A stretch of DNA of 64,000 nt from Trissonchulus latispiculum (GCA_030248195.1 JASAND010026526.1:1-64000); one strand, 5' to 3'; positions 1 to 13,443 are shown, counted from the stretch's first letter. Notes: a model not told the origin generated them from the letters alone. Translations and numbers: made by a program.

Positions 1-670
1 AAGCAACAGATTGGAGCTCCTTAAAGATAAAGCTATCAGCTCCAAAACTATCAGAATCGAATTACTGAAGTGATCTAAGACTATGACAATGGTTGACTAT
101 GACATTAAATGATGGTTAGAAAGGCAAGCACAAACACCTTCGCTGAGTGCAACGCAGTTTAAAATTCGTGATCTACATCTTCAAGGATGTTCGAACTATG
201 CAACCAGACACCATGCAGACAACAGCATCTAGTCTTTTTAAATCAGCAGCCAATTTTGCACTTTGTTATTGGACACTGGAGAAGAAGTAGAAGTCATAAT
301 TGGCTCCTGAGACTGATTTTATGCATTTTCTTTATAAATACACCAGTGCCGCCAACAGATATTTCTAAAGATATTTATTCTACATGCATATGTTTACAAT
401 GGCATTTGCCAACTGCTTTTTTGCTTCTGCAATTATCTTCTGAGTTGACATTATTCGAGCTTTCCATGACGTTCAGTTGACGTTCGCAGATTACATGCAT
501 ATAAAATTCAGTTTTCCCCTAAGGTTAGACAACTCATGTTATAGATGAGTTTCGCATTTTTCTGGGGAAAGCTTACCAATGTCCAGTCCACGTTGTTTAA
601 CAGATCGGTGTTCTAGTGCAAGTATCAGTGAATCTTATTACAACTTTCGTATTTACTTCATAATGGCGAA

Positions 671-747
<77 letters not shown>

Positions 748-3700
748 TCTTCACTTGCCTATGCATGCCCGACCTGAACTCGATGTAAGGCATTTATTTG
801 GTTCCCTGTTTCTTACGCTGAGCTGAGACTTACGGTTTTTGGAGACTTCCACTGTCCTGACTATAAACACTCGAAATGTTTTCGTCGGAGCTGCGAAGTA
901 CAACGCATGGTCCTTTTGTAAATGTATCAAAACGTGAGCGTTGGTAATGACAAATTGCTGCCCATAGATCATGATATGAATGCTGGTCCATACCTACTGT
1001 ATTATCTGTTACCTAGTGTACTGTTACGTATGTAGACTGCTCTCTTCCATGCTGGAACGAATCTGCATTACTGCGAGTTTGGATCAGCAATGTTGGATTA
1101 TGGGCGGCAACTTTTTTATTCTTTGGATTTTACGATTTCAACACACAATGCCATGTTCTTTGTACGGCAGTGTCCGACTCTTGCTGGAATTCCTAATTAA
1201 AACTTCACATTGTGCCGGAAATTCAGAATCGTGTTGAACTCATGACTTCGTGAGCATGTTATTTCTTGGTTAGTCGAAATGTACCTTTCTGCGATGACGG
1301 ATATACATCTTCCCATAAACCTTCGTTTGGCCGGTCAGACATTGGAGCTGGAGGTATCTGCAGCTTAGACGATTGTAAGAAATTGGCAACTGTAGCTTAC
1401 TTAATTTATATACACTACTTATCCGAAGTTCGGTGAACATGTTGCATACGTATGGATTACAAATTTTATTTTGTTCAGGCAACACAGAATTGAAAGGTAA
1501 AGTGTTCCCTTTTGGAGGAATTCTTCTACCTTTGTGGGGGTCTAGGGTGCCGGTGCTCATCCCCGGATTGCAGAATTGCGAAACGCAGGAACAAAGCTCA
1601 CTGTTAATTTCTTTGAACCTGCTACGATGCCCAAACTTTGCTCAGTGGCAACATTTTGGTACAAGTGCTTATTTTTGGAATAGCTGCAGATCACATCAAA
1701 AGGAGTAATAACGGTAACCAGAATAGATGGAGGTATAAATTCGTCAATCCAAATCAATTTTGCTGGATTTTGTGGGATGTTTTTCCACAAATTCGCCAAG
1801 TCGGCGGCCGCTTCGGACAAGCCAATTTCTCTAGCTCGAATGGCGATTTGTTAACAGACAACTTGCGCGGCCAGTTTCGAGCTTAGTCGAGACTAATATA
1901 GGCAAGGTCTATCAGACCATCTAGCCTGGAGAAAATTTAGATCCCATGCCATCAGTGTCGACCAGCCGACGCATGAACAAGATCACAGCCGGCAAGGTGT
2001 CGGCTGATGGATTCCTTGGAGGCGAGTCAGCAGTAAAGAAGGGACCATCCGGCTGGTCATCGCCCAAGTGCCATCTGTGCACTAGGTGCCATCGCTTTGA
2101 TGGAGAGTATGTATATATCTGCTGGAGTTGGCAGCAGGCCAAGAAGTTCCGTCGTTGTGCTTAGCATTCTTGCATTCTTGCATGTTAATCCGGAAATTAT
2201 GTTGGGTATAGATACAATGTTAGCAAAAGTACTTGACACATACGAAATCCGGTCCTACCTTTTGATTTCGAACGTAAAACTTTGAGAATTAAATAAATTT
2301 AACCTATATCTCTCCATTCCGTCTATTGGCTACTTCAACGGCAAACATGGACGCAGGGCTCAAAGTTGGTTTATTTTGTCTGGTCGACTACTACTCCACC
2401 TCAATACTTAGAGTTAGATTAGCAGCAGAGGTTATATGGTCCTTACGTGTGGCCTGTGTTGTGGTGGTGAGTCGATATTCTACCAGGATCACTTTGCCAG
2501 TCAGAACGTCCACAGCTGTCTCGTTTTTCTTGTTATTCAACATTCATCCAGTTATTACTTTGATTATCCAAACTGGATAGAAATGAATATGCAGAGGCCC
2601 ATAGGCAGCGTATGTACGAAGACTCTGTCATGTATTTTCATCTCAGAATTTGCGTACATGTGTGTTTGCAACGATAGTTCAGATAACGAAGATATCTATC
2701 AAATCTGGGGTCACAAGATCTTGATATTTAAATTAGATGCTTGATTCATTTAATTTAAATTAGATGCTTGTCCTTTTTGTCAAAGAACTGTAAAATTTGC
2801 AAATTATGTAAATTTATGGCATTCCAGAGCTGGCAGCAAACAACGATCGGAAAAGACTTCTTCCAAGATTCCTAATTTTATCACCTTGATCATCATTGAC
2901 AGCTAACCATGTCCTTTGCATGTATTTACTCCAAAAAGATGGCCAAATTGCTCAAGAGAGTTAACAAAACTCTTGTCTTTTTAGAACCTGCAAGCTTTCA
3001 TCCGAATTGACAGAGTTCATTTTAGCAACTTATCACGGCTCAGTTCAGGCTTGGGTACGCACTCTGCCGTTTGTACAGTCAATATTTCTAATGGAAACCG
3101 CTTTTGTAATTCCACGCAAATTATGGACGCCTCATTCTCCTAAATACTGTGTTGAGACTTAAATTGCTGCAATTCGTGTACTACTACGTCGTTGCCATCT
3201 GCAAATTGATTGCCTATGGGAGGAAACATAAATTGGGTAACTAAACAGAAAGTATGGACATGTTCTCAGTTGTATGTACAACAATTGTGCGCGGCGGTTT
3301 CACTGGAATGACACAATGCTTCATACCCATGCCTGTATAAATGAGCCGTGGACTGAATGCTTGATAGCAATAAAGCCTTATCGGTAGATAAGTGTAATGA
3401 TAGTGTGGATGATGATTGAACAGCTAAGTAAATCTCCGATTCCGTAATAAAAGTTTATGAAGAATTGTAGTGACTTAACTATGCAGTCGTAGTGGTTGGT
3501 TTTTGCAGGCGAAGAAATGTTGAGCTCCATTTTGATATAAAATTCTTAACTCCTAGTATACAATGGGATGAGTATAAACCTTAACCCTTCCAAGATAAGA
3601 GGTGGCGTCACTGAAATCTCATTACAAATATTAATGCACCAATCAAGTCTACATCCGCTGTAACTCATACTAGAGATTTATCTCTTTTTAAACTTAATAC

Positions 3701-4910
3701 AGCTGGAGCGATCAAATTTAAGGTTTACAAATTACATAAAGTTATTATAATTATTCGTCATTGTCGGTTTTACAACTAACACGTAGCTTCATGAATATGT
3801 GCAGCTAATTTAATTACATTTGTATATGTATTCTAGTCAGCATGCTGTTAATCATACTTATAGTTGCTGATTGCAATATACTTAATGCCACGTTGAAGAT
3901 TTACCTATACCGTTTGGTATAATAGAGTAAAATCCATGCGTTATTTGAAAAGCCTTTCATTGTTGTAATGACCATTCTGAACTGCATGTTATCCGCTGAA
4001 TTTGTTTTAATTTTGAAGTGTGGAAATTTTTTAACAGTCCATTTAGATGGATGCCGTATTTGCTACTTTCTTTGTTTAACGCATAAATCTAATAACTTAA
4101 AATAGTTCGCATAACTACAAGCTGAGATAGCCAAGATATTTTCATATGACCATGTACCGAACAGTATGCAATAGCAAATATCAAGATTATTAAGAGCCAA
4201 TCAGATCAAGACATGTTTCTCCTAGCATTGTGTTTTTATGTTTAATACCACTACCAAGGCGGTGTGGCTGCTGCAATTTTTCGTGAACCAATTGCTGGTT
4301 CCAATTCTAGACTAACTGAGCTATAAATTGGATCATGTAGGCTGGTACGCCAGAAGGAAGACCTGAATAGTTCGCTTGCGCTCACTTAAACCTGTGTGCT
4401 GAAAGTAAATATAAAAATACATATATTAGCAGTGATTGCATTTGTGACTACATAAATTTTCTCATATTCGAGTATCAAAGTTGTAATGGTCGAAAAAGTT
4501 GATATTGACGGGATTTAGCAGAATAGTTAACTAGAATTTCTTCGTCACTTGAGAAATCGTTGCAACACGAAAACTACGAAAGAAAGCATCGCCAATTGAC
4601 TATTTCTACCTTTAGTTCAATTAATGAGCTGTTGGCTTACGTTCTTTCTTCTGGTCGGCGACAGAGCTATTCCATCTCCTAAATTGATGGTTGAATGTTT
4701 GTCATACCTTGTGAGCTTCATTTTCTGAAGAGTGGATATGTTTGCAACATGTAAACATGTTTGCGATAGTTTAAAACCTTTATCCTTTAAACCCTTTAGA
4801 TGTAAAGATCAGTCACTCACAGTTCGTTCGAAATTTTAACTTCAGGGAAATTAGAAATTTCTTGCTCTGTCAATGGCTAGAAGAAGGCACCACGTCCGTT
4901 TTATTTGTAA
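1..4910. other. Gene-free AT-rich stretch
   Basis: Open frames here are short, low in complexity and without family motifs, and I see no exon chain. Apart from a TA microsatellite at about 671-745 and a short duplicated word (ATTTAAATTAGATGCTTG, near 2727 and 2752), I see nothing to annotate. A distal exon or regulatory element cannot be excluded. Confidence 0.5.
671..745. repeat. (TA)n microsatellite
   Basis: An almost uninterrupted TA dinucleotide run of about 75 bases with one early G. The Ile/Tyr-rich open frame across it is an artefact of the repeat. Confidence 0.95.
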
Positions 4911-4913
4911 TTA

Positions 4914-5083
4914 TATTTTTTGTACATAGTTTTCCTGTAAATTGTAATTTTCCTACGTAGTTTTGTATTTAAATGTTCTGTAAATTGTAGCTTTTGTACA
5001 TAGTTTTGTATATAGTTCTTCTGTAAATGGTAATTTTTGTACGTACTCTTGTATATAGTTTTTCTGTAAATTGTAATTATCCG
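4914..5083. repeat. Degenerate tandem repeat, unit about 50 bp
   Basis: About three diverged units, each built from TTCTGTAAATTGTAATTTT and TTTGTACATAGTTTTGTATA. The open frame on the minus strand is repeat-derived and not credible as a gene. Confidence 0.7.
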
Positions 5084-5162
5084 TTATTGTTGTCTGTTGT
5101 GGGGGCTGGTTGAGATACTCAAGCACGTTAGAAATTTTAGGATTCATGGAAAGCCTAGGAGA

Positions 5163-5420
5163 AACAGATGCAGGAAGACTGCTGTCCTTGGTTTGACTTA
5201 AACCTCGATGTGGGACTTACATGGCTATCCACCTTGCAAAGTCCTACAGGCCAGGGTTTAAGCAAAACCAAAGACATCGTTTTTCCAGCATTTGTTTTAT
5301 CTTTGCTTTCTATGTGAATCGAATGACCTAAAATTTAATTGAATTAAATCTAAATTCCGTAAGTGGGACTTTCATGGCTAGCCACCTAGCGGAGTCCTAC
5401 TCACGGAACTTAGCCAAAAG
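5163..5420. repeat. Paired 35-bp motif with internal inverted repeats
   Basis: Two diverged direct copies of a block beginning GTGGGACTT and containing CATGGCTA and CCACCT lie at about 5210-5247 and 5361-5397. Each block has complementary ends (GGACTT near its start, AAGTCC or GAGTCC near its end). The first copy sits between further inverted words (GGTTTGACTTAAACC and GGTTTAAGCAAAACC). It looks like a small foldback element or two tandem copies of one. Confidence 0.5.
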
Positions 5421-5840
5421 CCAGGACACTTCCTTCAAGTTTTATTTTTAAAAATAAGTTTGTGAGATATCCAGAGTGAATCCAAAAATTATCTCTTGAA
5501 TAGTCTTGAGTGTTTCAATGTTCTCTTGTATTTTTCTAATAAAAATAGCTAGAAACTAGATGTATTCTTTATGTATATTTAGGAAATTTTTAACATATAA
5601 AAAGGGTCTTTTTTCTCGTTCAACCGTTCAGAGCTGTTAAAACTTAATTCAAAAAAGCTATTTTAAGTTTGTTTTTCTTATACCGCTCGTTCTACCACCA
5701 GAAACTTTGTGAGTTCAGGTGGGCTACAACCTGGGTATAAGTATTTCAGAATCTTTTAGTTTTCGCCAAGTTAGCTGTTTTGATTCGCAAGGTGGGCTTG
5801 TTAAGATTACACTGTCTAGTTTAGATTACTACATATTTTG

Positions 5841-7064
5841 AGTATAAATCAGAATCAAGTACCTAATGAAGCCGGCTTCAGCTTCGCTTGATGCCAGATT
5901 TGATTCATGACGCTGATGCTGTTGAAGCTGGCTTCTGTTTATGGTTTTTATGTCACTTCTTTTCTTCTGTGCTTAAAGTCAGACAATATAAAAAGTAGCA
6001 TTACTCCACTAGCTAGTTCATCACGTTTTTGCTGCGTTGTCAGCTGGGCTTTCTTTATACGAGCTTTGCACTACTTTGGGTAAGCTAAAAGGCTGCATTT
6101 CTGAATGGCTAATAACATGGAGACAGACTGGCTACTATAACAGGACCAAACTTAAGTGAATGAATGAAAGCAGATGGTACCGTTTATGTGGGATGCTGCT
6201 GAACAAGATCTGCTACAAATAAAGAAAGCACAAGAAAGGAGGTAACCACAGGAGGAGAAAGGCATCTGTGTAAAGTACTGGACTAACTCTCTTCAAGCAC
6301 TTTGTTGCAGTTGGGATATTTAAGATATTGCTTTCGCAAACTGACTTTCACATTCACGCTTCACATTGCAGATTCTGAAATTTTTCAGAACTAATAATCT
6401 TTGTCATTAATTTAGCTGACATAATGCTACAACAATGCAAGTATGATAAAATAAATTTTAATTCATAATCAAATAAGTAGTAAATAAAATTCATTAATAA
6501 AGGATTAAGAAACGAAAGTAAAGCAAACTAGTCAATGTGATTAGTTTTTTCTCAGTCAAAGTATTGAAATATCGTAGGAAAAAATAAAGCAGCAGAAGAT
6601 TTTCTACTTGTACTTTCACTGCGTAGTGCCAACACCTCAGATTATTTCTCATTCTGTGGTTTTTTGCTGTACAAAGAACCTTTTATGTTGCTGGCGAAAC
6701 TTGATTAGTCGTCACATTCATATAATTGAAATGTAGCATCAGTGTCTGGTTTGTATCATTCAATTTAGGGTTGGTCCTGTTTTATAGTAGCCAGTCTGTC
6801 TCCATCATATTAGCCAATGATCAAAAATGCAGCCTTTTTGAAAACTGCCAAGTTAGTGCAAAGCTTGTATTTGCAACAAAAACGGTGACTAGCTAGTGGA
6901 GTAATGCTACTTTTTATGTGGTCTGCCTTTCAACGCGCAGAAGAAAAGAAGTGACATAAAAACCATAGTCAGGTGACAGCTTCAGCATCAGCGTCATGAA
7001 TCAAATCTTGCATCAATTGCGAAGCTGAAGCCGGCTTCGTAGGTACTTGATTCTGATTTGTACT
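5841..7064. mobile_element. Long-TIR foldback element, about 1.2 kb
   Basis: The left 320 bases reappear as a diverged reverse complement at the right end. The outermost word AGTATAAATCAGAATCAAGT at 5841 matches the complement of the bases ending at 7064. Shared internal blocks include the GAAGCCGGCTTCAGCTTCG region, the GTGACATAAAAACCAT region and the CAGTCTGTCTCCAT region. The roughly 570-base centre has no coding potential. This is a non-autonomous DNA element with very long terminal inverted repeats. I could not define a target-site duplication with confidence. Confidence 0.85.
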
Positions 7065-7505
7065 GTAGCTGTCTAGCTAGCCGGCTAAGTAGAAAAACTG
7101 ATCTCAGATTCGTCCTCAGCAATTCCGGAAATCTTTTGCGTAGAAACCTTTACAGCAAAATTGGAGACAGAAGTTTTCGGATTTCCTATTAAAAACGTGC
7201 CACTATAGTTTTGGAACAAAATCAAACGAAATCTTAGTTCGATTGTACTAGAGTCAGACAATCGGTAGAGCGCAATAGGAAGTGCTGTAGTTGCACACTT
7301 GCTTCTTCGGTTAACTTATCTTAAATATTCCCTTGGTCCCAGCCTGCGAATCGAATAAACAGAATTCTGTGAAACCAATAGCATTTTCGATAATTGAGCT
7401 CAGCGTTGTAGAAAAATACACATACTAAAGTTTAGCCCATTTGATCAATTTAAAAGCTTTAAGCTGTAGATGCAGAAAGGTAAACAAGACTGGTCTCTTG
7501 TGCTT

Positions 7506-8071
7506 CCCCCCCCCCAGCCATAACTTTTGATTCTTTTGACCAATAACTTTTAAATTTGGTATGGGTGCATACTAGAGGCTTATGAATTCAAAACTTAAAA
7601 ACTTTTTAAATTTTTAAAAGTTTTAGAAAATTTTAAATTTTCGTTTGGTAAGGGGGGACCAAGGGGAACCAAAAACATTTTTGAAAAACATTTTGCTGAA
7701 AACTTGCATAGGGGGTTTTCAGTAGCGCTGAGAACGAACCTGAAAACCGCTTTTCCATTCAGCTTTTCGTTGGTTCAGTATGAGCTATATTTGTAAGTTT
7801 AACATGTAAGCTTATACTAAGCTAACAACAAGCTGAATCGAAAAACAGTTTTTCAGATTCGTGCTCAGCGCCCCTGAAAACCCCATATCCAAGTTTTCAG
7901 CAAAATTTTTCAAAAATTTTTTGTTTCCCTTGGTCCCCCCTACCAAACAGAAATTTTAAAAATATTAAAATTTTAAGATCTTTGAATTTTTGAATTCATA
8001 AGCCTCCAGTATGCACCCATACCAAATTTCAAAGTTAATGGTCAAAAAACTCAAAAGTTATGGCAGGGGGG
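7506..8071. repeat. Foldback palindrome, arms about 250 bp
   Basis: A large imperfect palindrome centred near 7790. The left arm runs from CCAGCCATAACTTTTGA through TATGGGTGCATACTAGAGG, and the right arm repeats it in reverse, ending TCAAAAGTTATGGCAGGGGG. The words GGGGGGACCAAGGGGAACC and CTTGGTCCCCCC mark equivalent positions in the arms. A diverged relative of its middle (AAGCTGAATCGAAAAAC with flanking TAAGCTTA words) occurs near 61690-61750. It is probably a foldback transposon copy. Confidence 0.85.
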
Positions 8072-8177
8072 AAGCTCAAGAAACCACGACGAGGCAAGAC
8101 CCGATAAAACTAGACGACTCTCAGGAACTCAATTTGCGGGAGAGCGGAACACGGGCCTCTATGGCCGGAAAATGTGG

Positions 8178-8250
8178 ACTTCTGGTGGGATTGGAATCTA
8201 CGACTTCAGAACTAATGCACCGAATCTCTACCAGTTGAGGTACCCAGGAC
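8178..8250 (-). repeat. tRNA-like SINE head (degenerate)
   Basis: On the minus strand this reads as a degraded tRNA: an A-box-like stretch TACCTCAACTGGTAGAG, then a B-box-like stretch GTAGATTCCAATCC, about 70 bases in all. The same layout recurs at 22242-22311 (minus), 27585-27651 (plus) and 60949-61023 (plus). This suggests a dispersed tRNA-derived SINE family and not a functional tRNA gene. Confidence 0.5.
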
Positions 8251-8370
8251 ACAGTCGGGCCAAGCTAGAAGGAGTTGTATCCAAACTGAAGGGACGATGG
8301 TCCAATATTACCAAGAGTTAAGAATAGGAAGAGTGAGACACTCAGATTTTCCTAATGCTTTAAGCCTGAG

Positions 8371-8850
8371 AAATGCTCCGCACATTAAGGCCGAAATCTC
8401 TGGAGTGTTGCCACTTGGCGTTGTTAACCGAGAATTTATATGCGTTTCAGCTAAAACGCATCTGATTTGCTAATCGCTTACCTCATGTCAATATTGCATG
8501 TATAAGCGTAATTTACGCGATCTCGGGCAGGGGGGCTCAGCTTAGCGTTGTTAAGTGTGTGTTTATATGCGATTGTACTGAAATGCATTTGATTCGCTAC
8601 TGCACATCTGCTACTGAAATGCACTGATTTGGTTTACGGCAGCTGAGTAGCCACGCATTTCAGTTCAATCGCATATAAACACACACTTAACAATGCTAAG
8701 CGGAACCCCACTCCCCGAGATGTCGGGGGTCCCCCTATACCCGTAATTTTAACATAAGGTAGGCGATTAACCAATCAGATTCTTTTTATTTAACTTTAAA
8801 CTAACGTAACCCCCCCCCCCGTGATTTCGGCCTTAATGTTCCGAGCATCT
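8371..8850. mobile_element. TIR element, about 480 bp, with subterminal inverted repeats
   Basis: The terminal word ATGCTCCGCACATTAAGG near 8373 and its near-complement CCTTAATGTTCCGAGCAT ending near 8849 form about 25-bp TIRs that continue into GCCGAAATC. Inside, a 45-base arm (from GCTTAGCGTTGTTAAGTGTG at about 8541) pairs with a second arm ending at about 8702. No coding sequence. It is a MITE-like non-autonomous element, possibly a nested pair. Confidence 0.75.
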
Positions 8851-11360
8851 GACAGGCCAATTGCACTAGGAAGGGTACGGTGTCGCGCTTTTCTGATCAT
8901 TTACTCTGGATAATACACAGGACAACGTGGAAAGCATAGCGGTCGACTCTTGTCTATGATATAAATGTGCTCACTCCTGTTTGTATGTTCTTTTGGCTTC
9001 CGAGAAGAAAGTTGCCTAACACCAACAGATTTTTAAGAGACTGGAACAATATTAGAGATGAGGCTGGAAACCATGATACTTTAGTGCTTCAGATGTGCGT
9101 CGTCAGTCATTAAATTCAACTAAGTTTTGCTAGTAAGATTTTTTAGACGTTTATCATGCACGAATTTGGCATGACAGTTTGGCGTGACTCAAACAAAATC
9201 CACCCAAACTCCAGCCTTACAGCAGCTTCAAGAAATCCTAGCAGACTAGCTGAGGGCTTTAACACACGGTGAGTGGAACGACTAAGGATATAAGTGAAGG
9301 TATTTGTCATTCAAAGAAATGGAAGAATTAGAGTCAGTATGCGTTGGACTGGCAGCCCACAGACTTTAACGGGGGGGGGGGGGCTTGCAATGAAACAAAA
9401 GTATTAACTAAATAAATCTGTTATAATCTTTTCTGAAAGTACTCAAATTCTTAACATCTGGAAAGGAAAGAATTCTGACAATCTAAAGCATTCTACAACA
9501 AACTATCTCCCTCCAGGTCTGCCTCTTCCGACCAAAAATGAGAGTTAAGTTCGTATGATGAAAATGGAGACTAATATGCAGGTTTCGAACTGAGCAAATG
9601 CATTTCCTGTCTATCATCCGCGGCAGCAACTGTTTTGCGGCAATAACAGTTTCAGATTTTAGTGGTTTCAGTTTCTGTTTCAGTTCTAGAATTAGGATAG
9701 CTTCCGTTTCAATTTCAGTTTTCAGTTTCAGTTTCGGTCCACCTTTCCAAATACTTTCAGTTTCAGTTTCAGTGAGTGACAGAAACCTCACAGTCAGTCT
9801 AAGTGAACCATGTTCTTCAGATACACAGAAAGCTGAAACTGCGTATCACAATTCTTCATAATCAATGCGTCATTTATATATTATAAGATATAAGAATACT
9901 AAGAAAAAACGTATTAATGTTTGCTTAATCTGGCCAAAGTTTTCATAGGACTAATGGCAATCTATTCGTCGGGTGACACGGCTGGGTTTGCATACTCGGA
10001 TGCTTGCTGTTGTGGATGTGGCGGTGGTTGTGGTTGTGCATAAGACTGAGCCAAAGGATATCATAAGAATAATTATAAGATATATAAGATATAATATAAG
10101 ATATAAGATATCCACCTGGAAAGACGCCAGGCTCCTGATGCACATGGGCTGGAGCTCCGGGCTGAGCCTCAAACAAGGAAAATGGTGTTTGGGATTTGGG
10201 ATTTGAGTAGTTACGATCTGACATAAAATCCCCTAAATTTAGGAATTTAGTTCTATCATTCCCTTTTGGGGCTACTGTATATCAATCGTGAATATTTTTA
10301 ACAGCGTAACTTCTTCTCAGCTTCCATTTCGTTGTTGCAAATATCGTGTTGGTCACATCAAGAGTACATAATAGATAAGAAAGATATATGTAAGAAAGAT
10401 GTAGAAAGAAATATGTAAGAAACTCTTACACTACTAAGCATGCTAGGAATGCTCGGTTCATTAACTCGGGACCCCCATTCGTAACTTCCGGGGGAGGGGA
10501 TGGTTATACTTACCCTATTTACACGCTTTCATATAAGCGTGTGTCTGCCCGCTTGATTGGCTCATAACCTTACCGTATGAGGGTGACTTATTAGTTATAT
10601 TTATTAATTAATTATTACTTTAGTTAGTTAATGCAATTGAAAACTAAATAGACAAACTTTGCAGTATTTTGTCTGCTTTTCAATGATATAAAAATCGTTG
10701 CGCAATACAAACATTTTTTATACCTTTGGAAATAGCAGGAATTGGGAAAATGCTACAACTTTTGTGACAAGTAGATTTTTCACTTTTAATAATTTGAATA
10801 TATATCTTTGATTCAAAGTCAACCGCGTACTTTACATGAGGTGAAGTGAGAAAAGTGGTTGTTGCATGAACTGGCTGAGGCTCCGCGCAGCAACGATAAC
10901 AGCAGCCATTGGCACATGTCAGTCCCGAGCCCATACAAGCAATTATTACTACAATTACATTCGTTGCGAAATTTAAAGTGTTTTTCAGTATATTCAGTAA
11001 TACTGCTGTCTGTCGAAATGTTGACATCGCCATGAGACTGCGTCTGGCAACTTGGTTAAGGGGTTTTGGAGTAACCTTACCAGCTATTTCTAAACTACAG
11101 TTTGAAATTTCCCGTAGAAATCATCACATTGTGATGCACAATGCAGCAAACAACAATTGCCTGTTCCTGGCAGACCCAATACAAAAAGAAATATGGAGTC
11201 AGATAGACATAATTGACCAGCCACATCAAATAAATTTACTGTAAATGAGCGCCACAACAACCAGCGCAAAATTCTCTTGATATTGCTAGGCGTAGGCACC
11301 GTAAAAGTTAGAAATCAAGGGATATGTATGGGATCAATCTAGCATATCCGATGCTGGCAT
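8851..11360. other. Gene-free stretch with simple repeats
   Basis: No supportable gene. It holds a G run near 9370-9382, an AGTTTC-rich array (listed separately), and ATAAGATATA repeats near 9883-9895 and 10060-10110. Confidence 0.4.
9650..9778. repeat. GTTTCAGTTTC-rich degenerate array
   Basis: About 130 bases dominated by GTTTCAGTTTC and relatives, which give serine/phenylalanine-rich frames on one strand and glutamate/threonine-rich frames on the other. I read this as a degenerate hexamer repeat and not a coding region. Confidence 0.6.
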
Positions 11361-11368
11361 AAACCATT

Positions 11369-11830
11369 ACCAAGAGTGTATAATTGTACTATATATAAGA
11401 AGAAGAGTAAGCCACTAGAGGGCTCCTCTTCTTGGCATTGCGTAACGGTGCACCGACCACAATACGCGAATGTTCCCCCGTTTGGGGAAGGGGTCGACCA
11501 AATCGACAGTGCACAGCCCCTCCGTTTGGTGGGGCTGGGGGGTAGCCAGAAAGTGGTCCCCGTGTGGTGGGGGGTGTTTAGCCAACAGCCAATCAGATTG
11601 CAGACACCCCCCTCCTCCGTTTCTGGGGGTCAAGCAAAGAATTACGGTAGTTACAGCTCATTTCCGAAAAGGGTCCCCGTTTGGGGGGTCACACAAAGTG
11701 GTCCCCGTTTGGAGGGGGGTTGCCAACAGCCAATCAGAATGAGCCAAGCTTAGCCTGCTTCAGCGACCCCCCAAACGGGGACTACTTTTGGCTACCCCCC
11801 CCCCCCACCGAACGGAGAAGAATTAGATTA
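11369..11830. repeat. Repeat block rich in TCCCCGTTTGG motifs
   Basis: It begins with ACCAAGAGTGTATAATTG, a variant of a word also found at 8310-8337 and, inverted, at 19026-19055. It then carries several copies of TCCCCGTTTGG(G)n and one inverted copy (CCCCCCAAACGGGGAC). Two long related units start AAAGTGGTCCCCGT near 11549 and 11694, and each ends in CCAACAGCCAATCAGA. It looks like a non-autonomous transposon or a subterminal repeat array. Confidence 0.55.
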
Positions 11831-12139
11831 GATAGGACACCCTTACGGTAGTATTGGAGTGAAGCAATGTAGCTAGAGCCCAACGCACGCCCAAAATTTC
11901 AAGTGTCGGCAAACGTTAGAGAAGAGTGAACACCTTCAGGGCAACACCACACTTGAGTTCCATTGAAAGAAAATACTTGACTTCCTAGAAAAAGAAAACC
12001 AGCTGTACTAATGTGAAGGAGGAACCAAAAGGAAAGTTAGGACTATGTTATGCTGGTTCAGGCTCACAGTTAGCTATCTACTTACATATTTCTACTTATA
12101 TGGACATTGTCCGCCTAGCTTAGCTTAACTAAACTACAC

Positions 12140-12311
12140 TTCAACCAGTTTCAGCGTTATCAGCGTATCGAGTGATAACCTGTAGAGTAACCGCCTGTTA
12201 ACCAGTGAAAGCTACAGGTTTCATTTGTATTGAACACTAATTTAGCTTGTAACCCATTCTACCAAAGTATCTCCGGTAACAACTGTCAGAGAGAGATGTC
12301 CTGTGGAAATT
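12140..12311. repeat. Dispersed repeat, copy 1
   Basis: This stretch matches 20997-21160 with moderate divergence. Shared landmarks in the same order are GCGTTATCAGCGTATCGAG, CTACARGTTTCATTTGTA, and TTCTACCAAAGTATSTCCGG. The second copy lies in a larger CCTGTAG-rich repeat, so this is probably a fragment of the same family. Confidence 0.7.
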
Positions 12312-13346
12312 ACTAGACAGACACATGTATTGACCTGTTTAATCGGTATTTTCTATAAAACCATTTGCATTAATCATCTGATTCCTGTGATTTCTAGTGA
12401 AACCTTTCTACAAATGCACTTTCCCTGAATCTTACGAATTTAGAGTTACTGGAGTACTGAGGATTTAGAGTGTTTAGTTCAAGTGAATATAGTTGCAAGC
12501 CTAACACTGATAAGGGGGTATCGGCTTCATGGATTACTGCCTTTCTGTCTTGCAGTGTAGTGGATTTGGTACACTTCCTCTCACAGCGCTATGGATTACT
12601 GAAATTTTGGCTGGCAGCGCCATGGATTACTGTCCTTATTAGTCTTGTGGTTATGTTAAAGAATTGTGTGGTGCATTGGTGGATTACTACAATTATTAGA
12701 CGAAGAAAAATCTTATCTTTACTTCACTGGCTATAGGGTTAGGCTTAGACTTAATTTCTAGCTTTGGCTTACGCTTAGGCTTAAACTAGCCTGTGGTGCT
12801 TAAATTCATTCAAATCTGCTACAATTACATAATTTAGGCTGGAAAGCATTTTAGAAAAGTCGTGGCGTCAAAATTTGAGTTTTGGAGAACTTGGCTTTGG
12901 CATAGCTTACACTGTGGTCACCCTACACGGACAAACCTAATCATTCGAACACTCTCACCAATACCTACAACTTTGCTCTTGAGAGTCTGTTTCGATTCCC
13001 TATTGTTTAAGAGATAACAACGAAAATTGATTTTCGAGGTCCAAAACTGACTTAGAAAAATTAAATATTGCTAGATTTTAACATCTTCAATAACGCTGGT
13101 CTGTCGGTCAAGTATTGTCCATATTTGTAGCCCAAAAGAGATGTTATGCCAAAAGGAGAGCTCTCGACGGCATTTCTGCCTAGGCACAGTAACACAAATA
13201 TGAAATTTCGAAAATCGCAACCAGATTGTTTTGAACAAGGATTTCTTTCAATTCATGCGAGAAATAGGTACACACGCATTTTGGTGACAAGTGTTATTTT
13301 TATGGTTTTTCAAGGACATATTTTTCATGGTTTCGAGTTTTACCTT

Positions 13347-13443
13347 TCTGTTCGAGACCATCATGAACCGAGAAAGCACAAAGTACAAAGCAGAAAAACA
13401 CAAAAGCACAAAGCACAAAGCACACCATCGTGAACCGGGCTTT
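13347..13443. repeat. GCACAAA-saturated repeat ending CATCGTGAACCGGGCTT
   Basis: Repeated GCACAAA words are followed by the end sequence CATCGTGAACCGGGCTT (13426-13442). The same arrangement occurs at 17877-17973. The end matches the CCGGTTCAC-type termini of the K2P-intron elements. Only one end is clear, so the copy is partial or its other end has diverged. Confidence 0.55.

Noticed and set aside
579..788. Ile/Tyr repeat open frame
   Set aside because: Produced by the TA microsatellite. The same applies to the frames at 30948-31232.
9483..9861. Coding frames on both strands around the GTTTCA array
   Set aside because: Both arise from the degenerate hexamer repeat.
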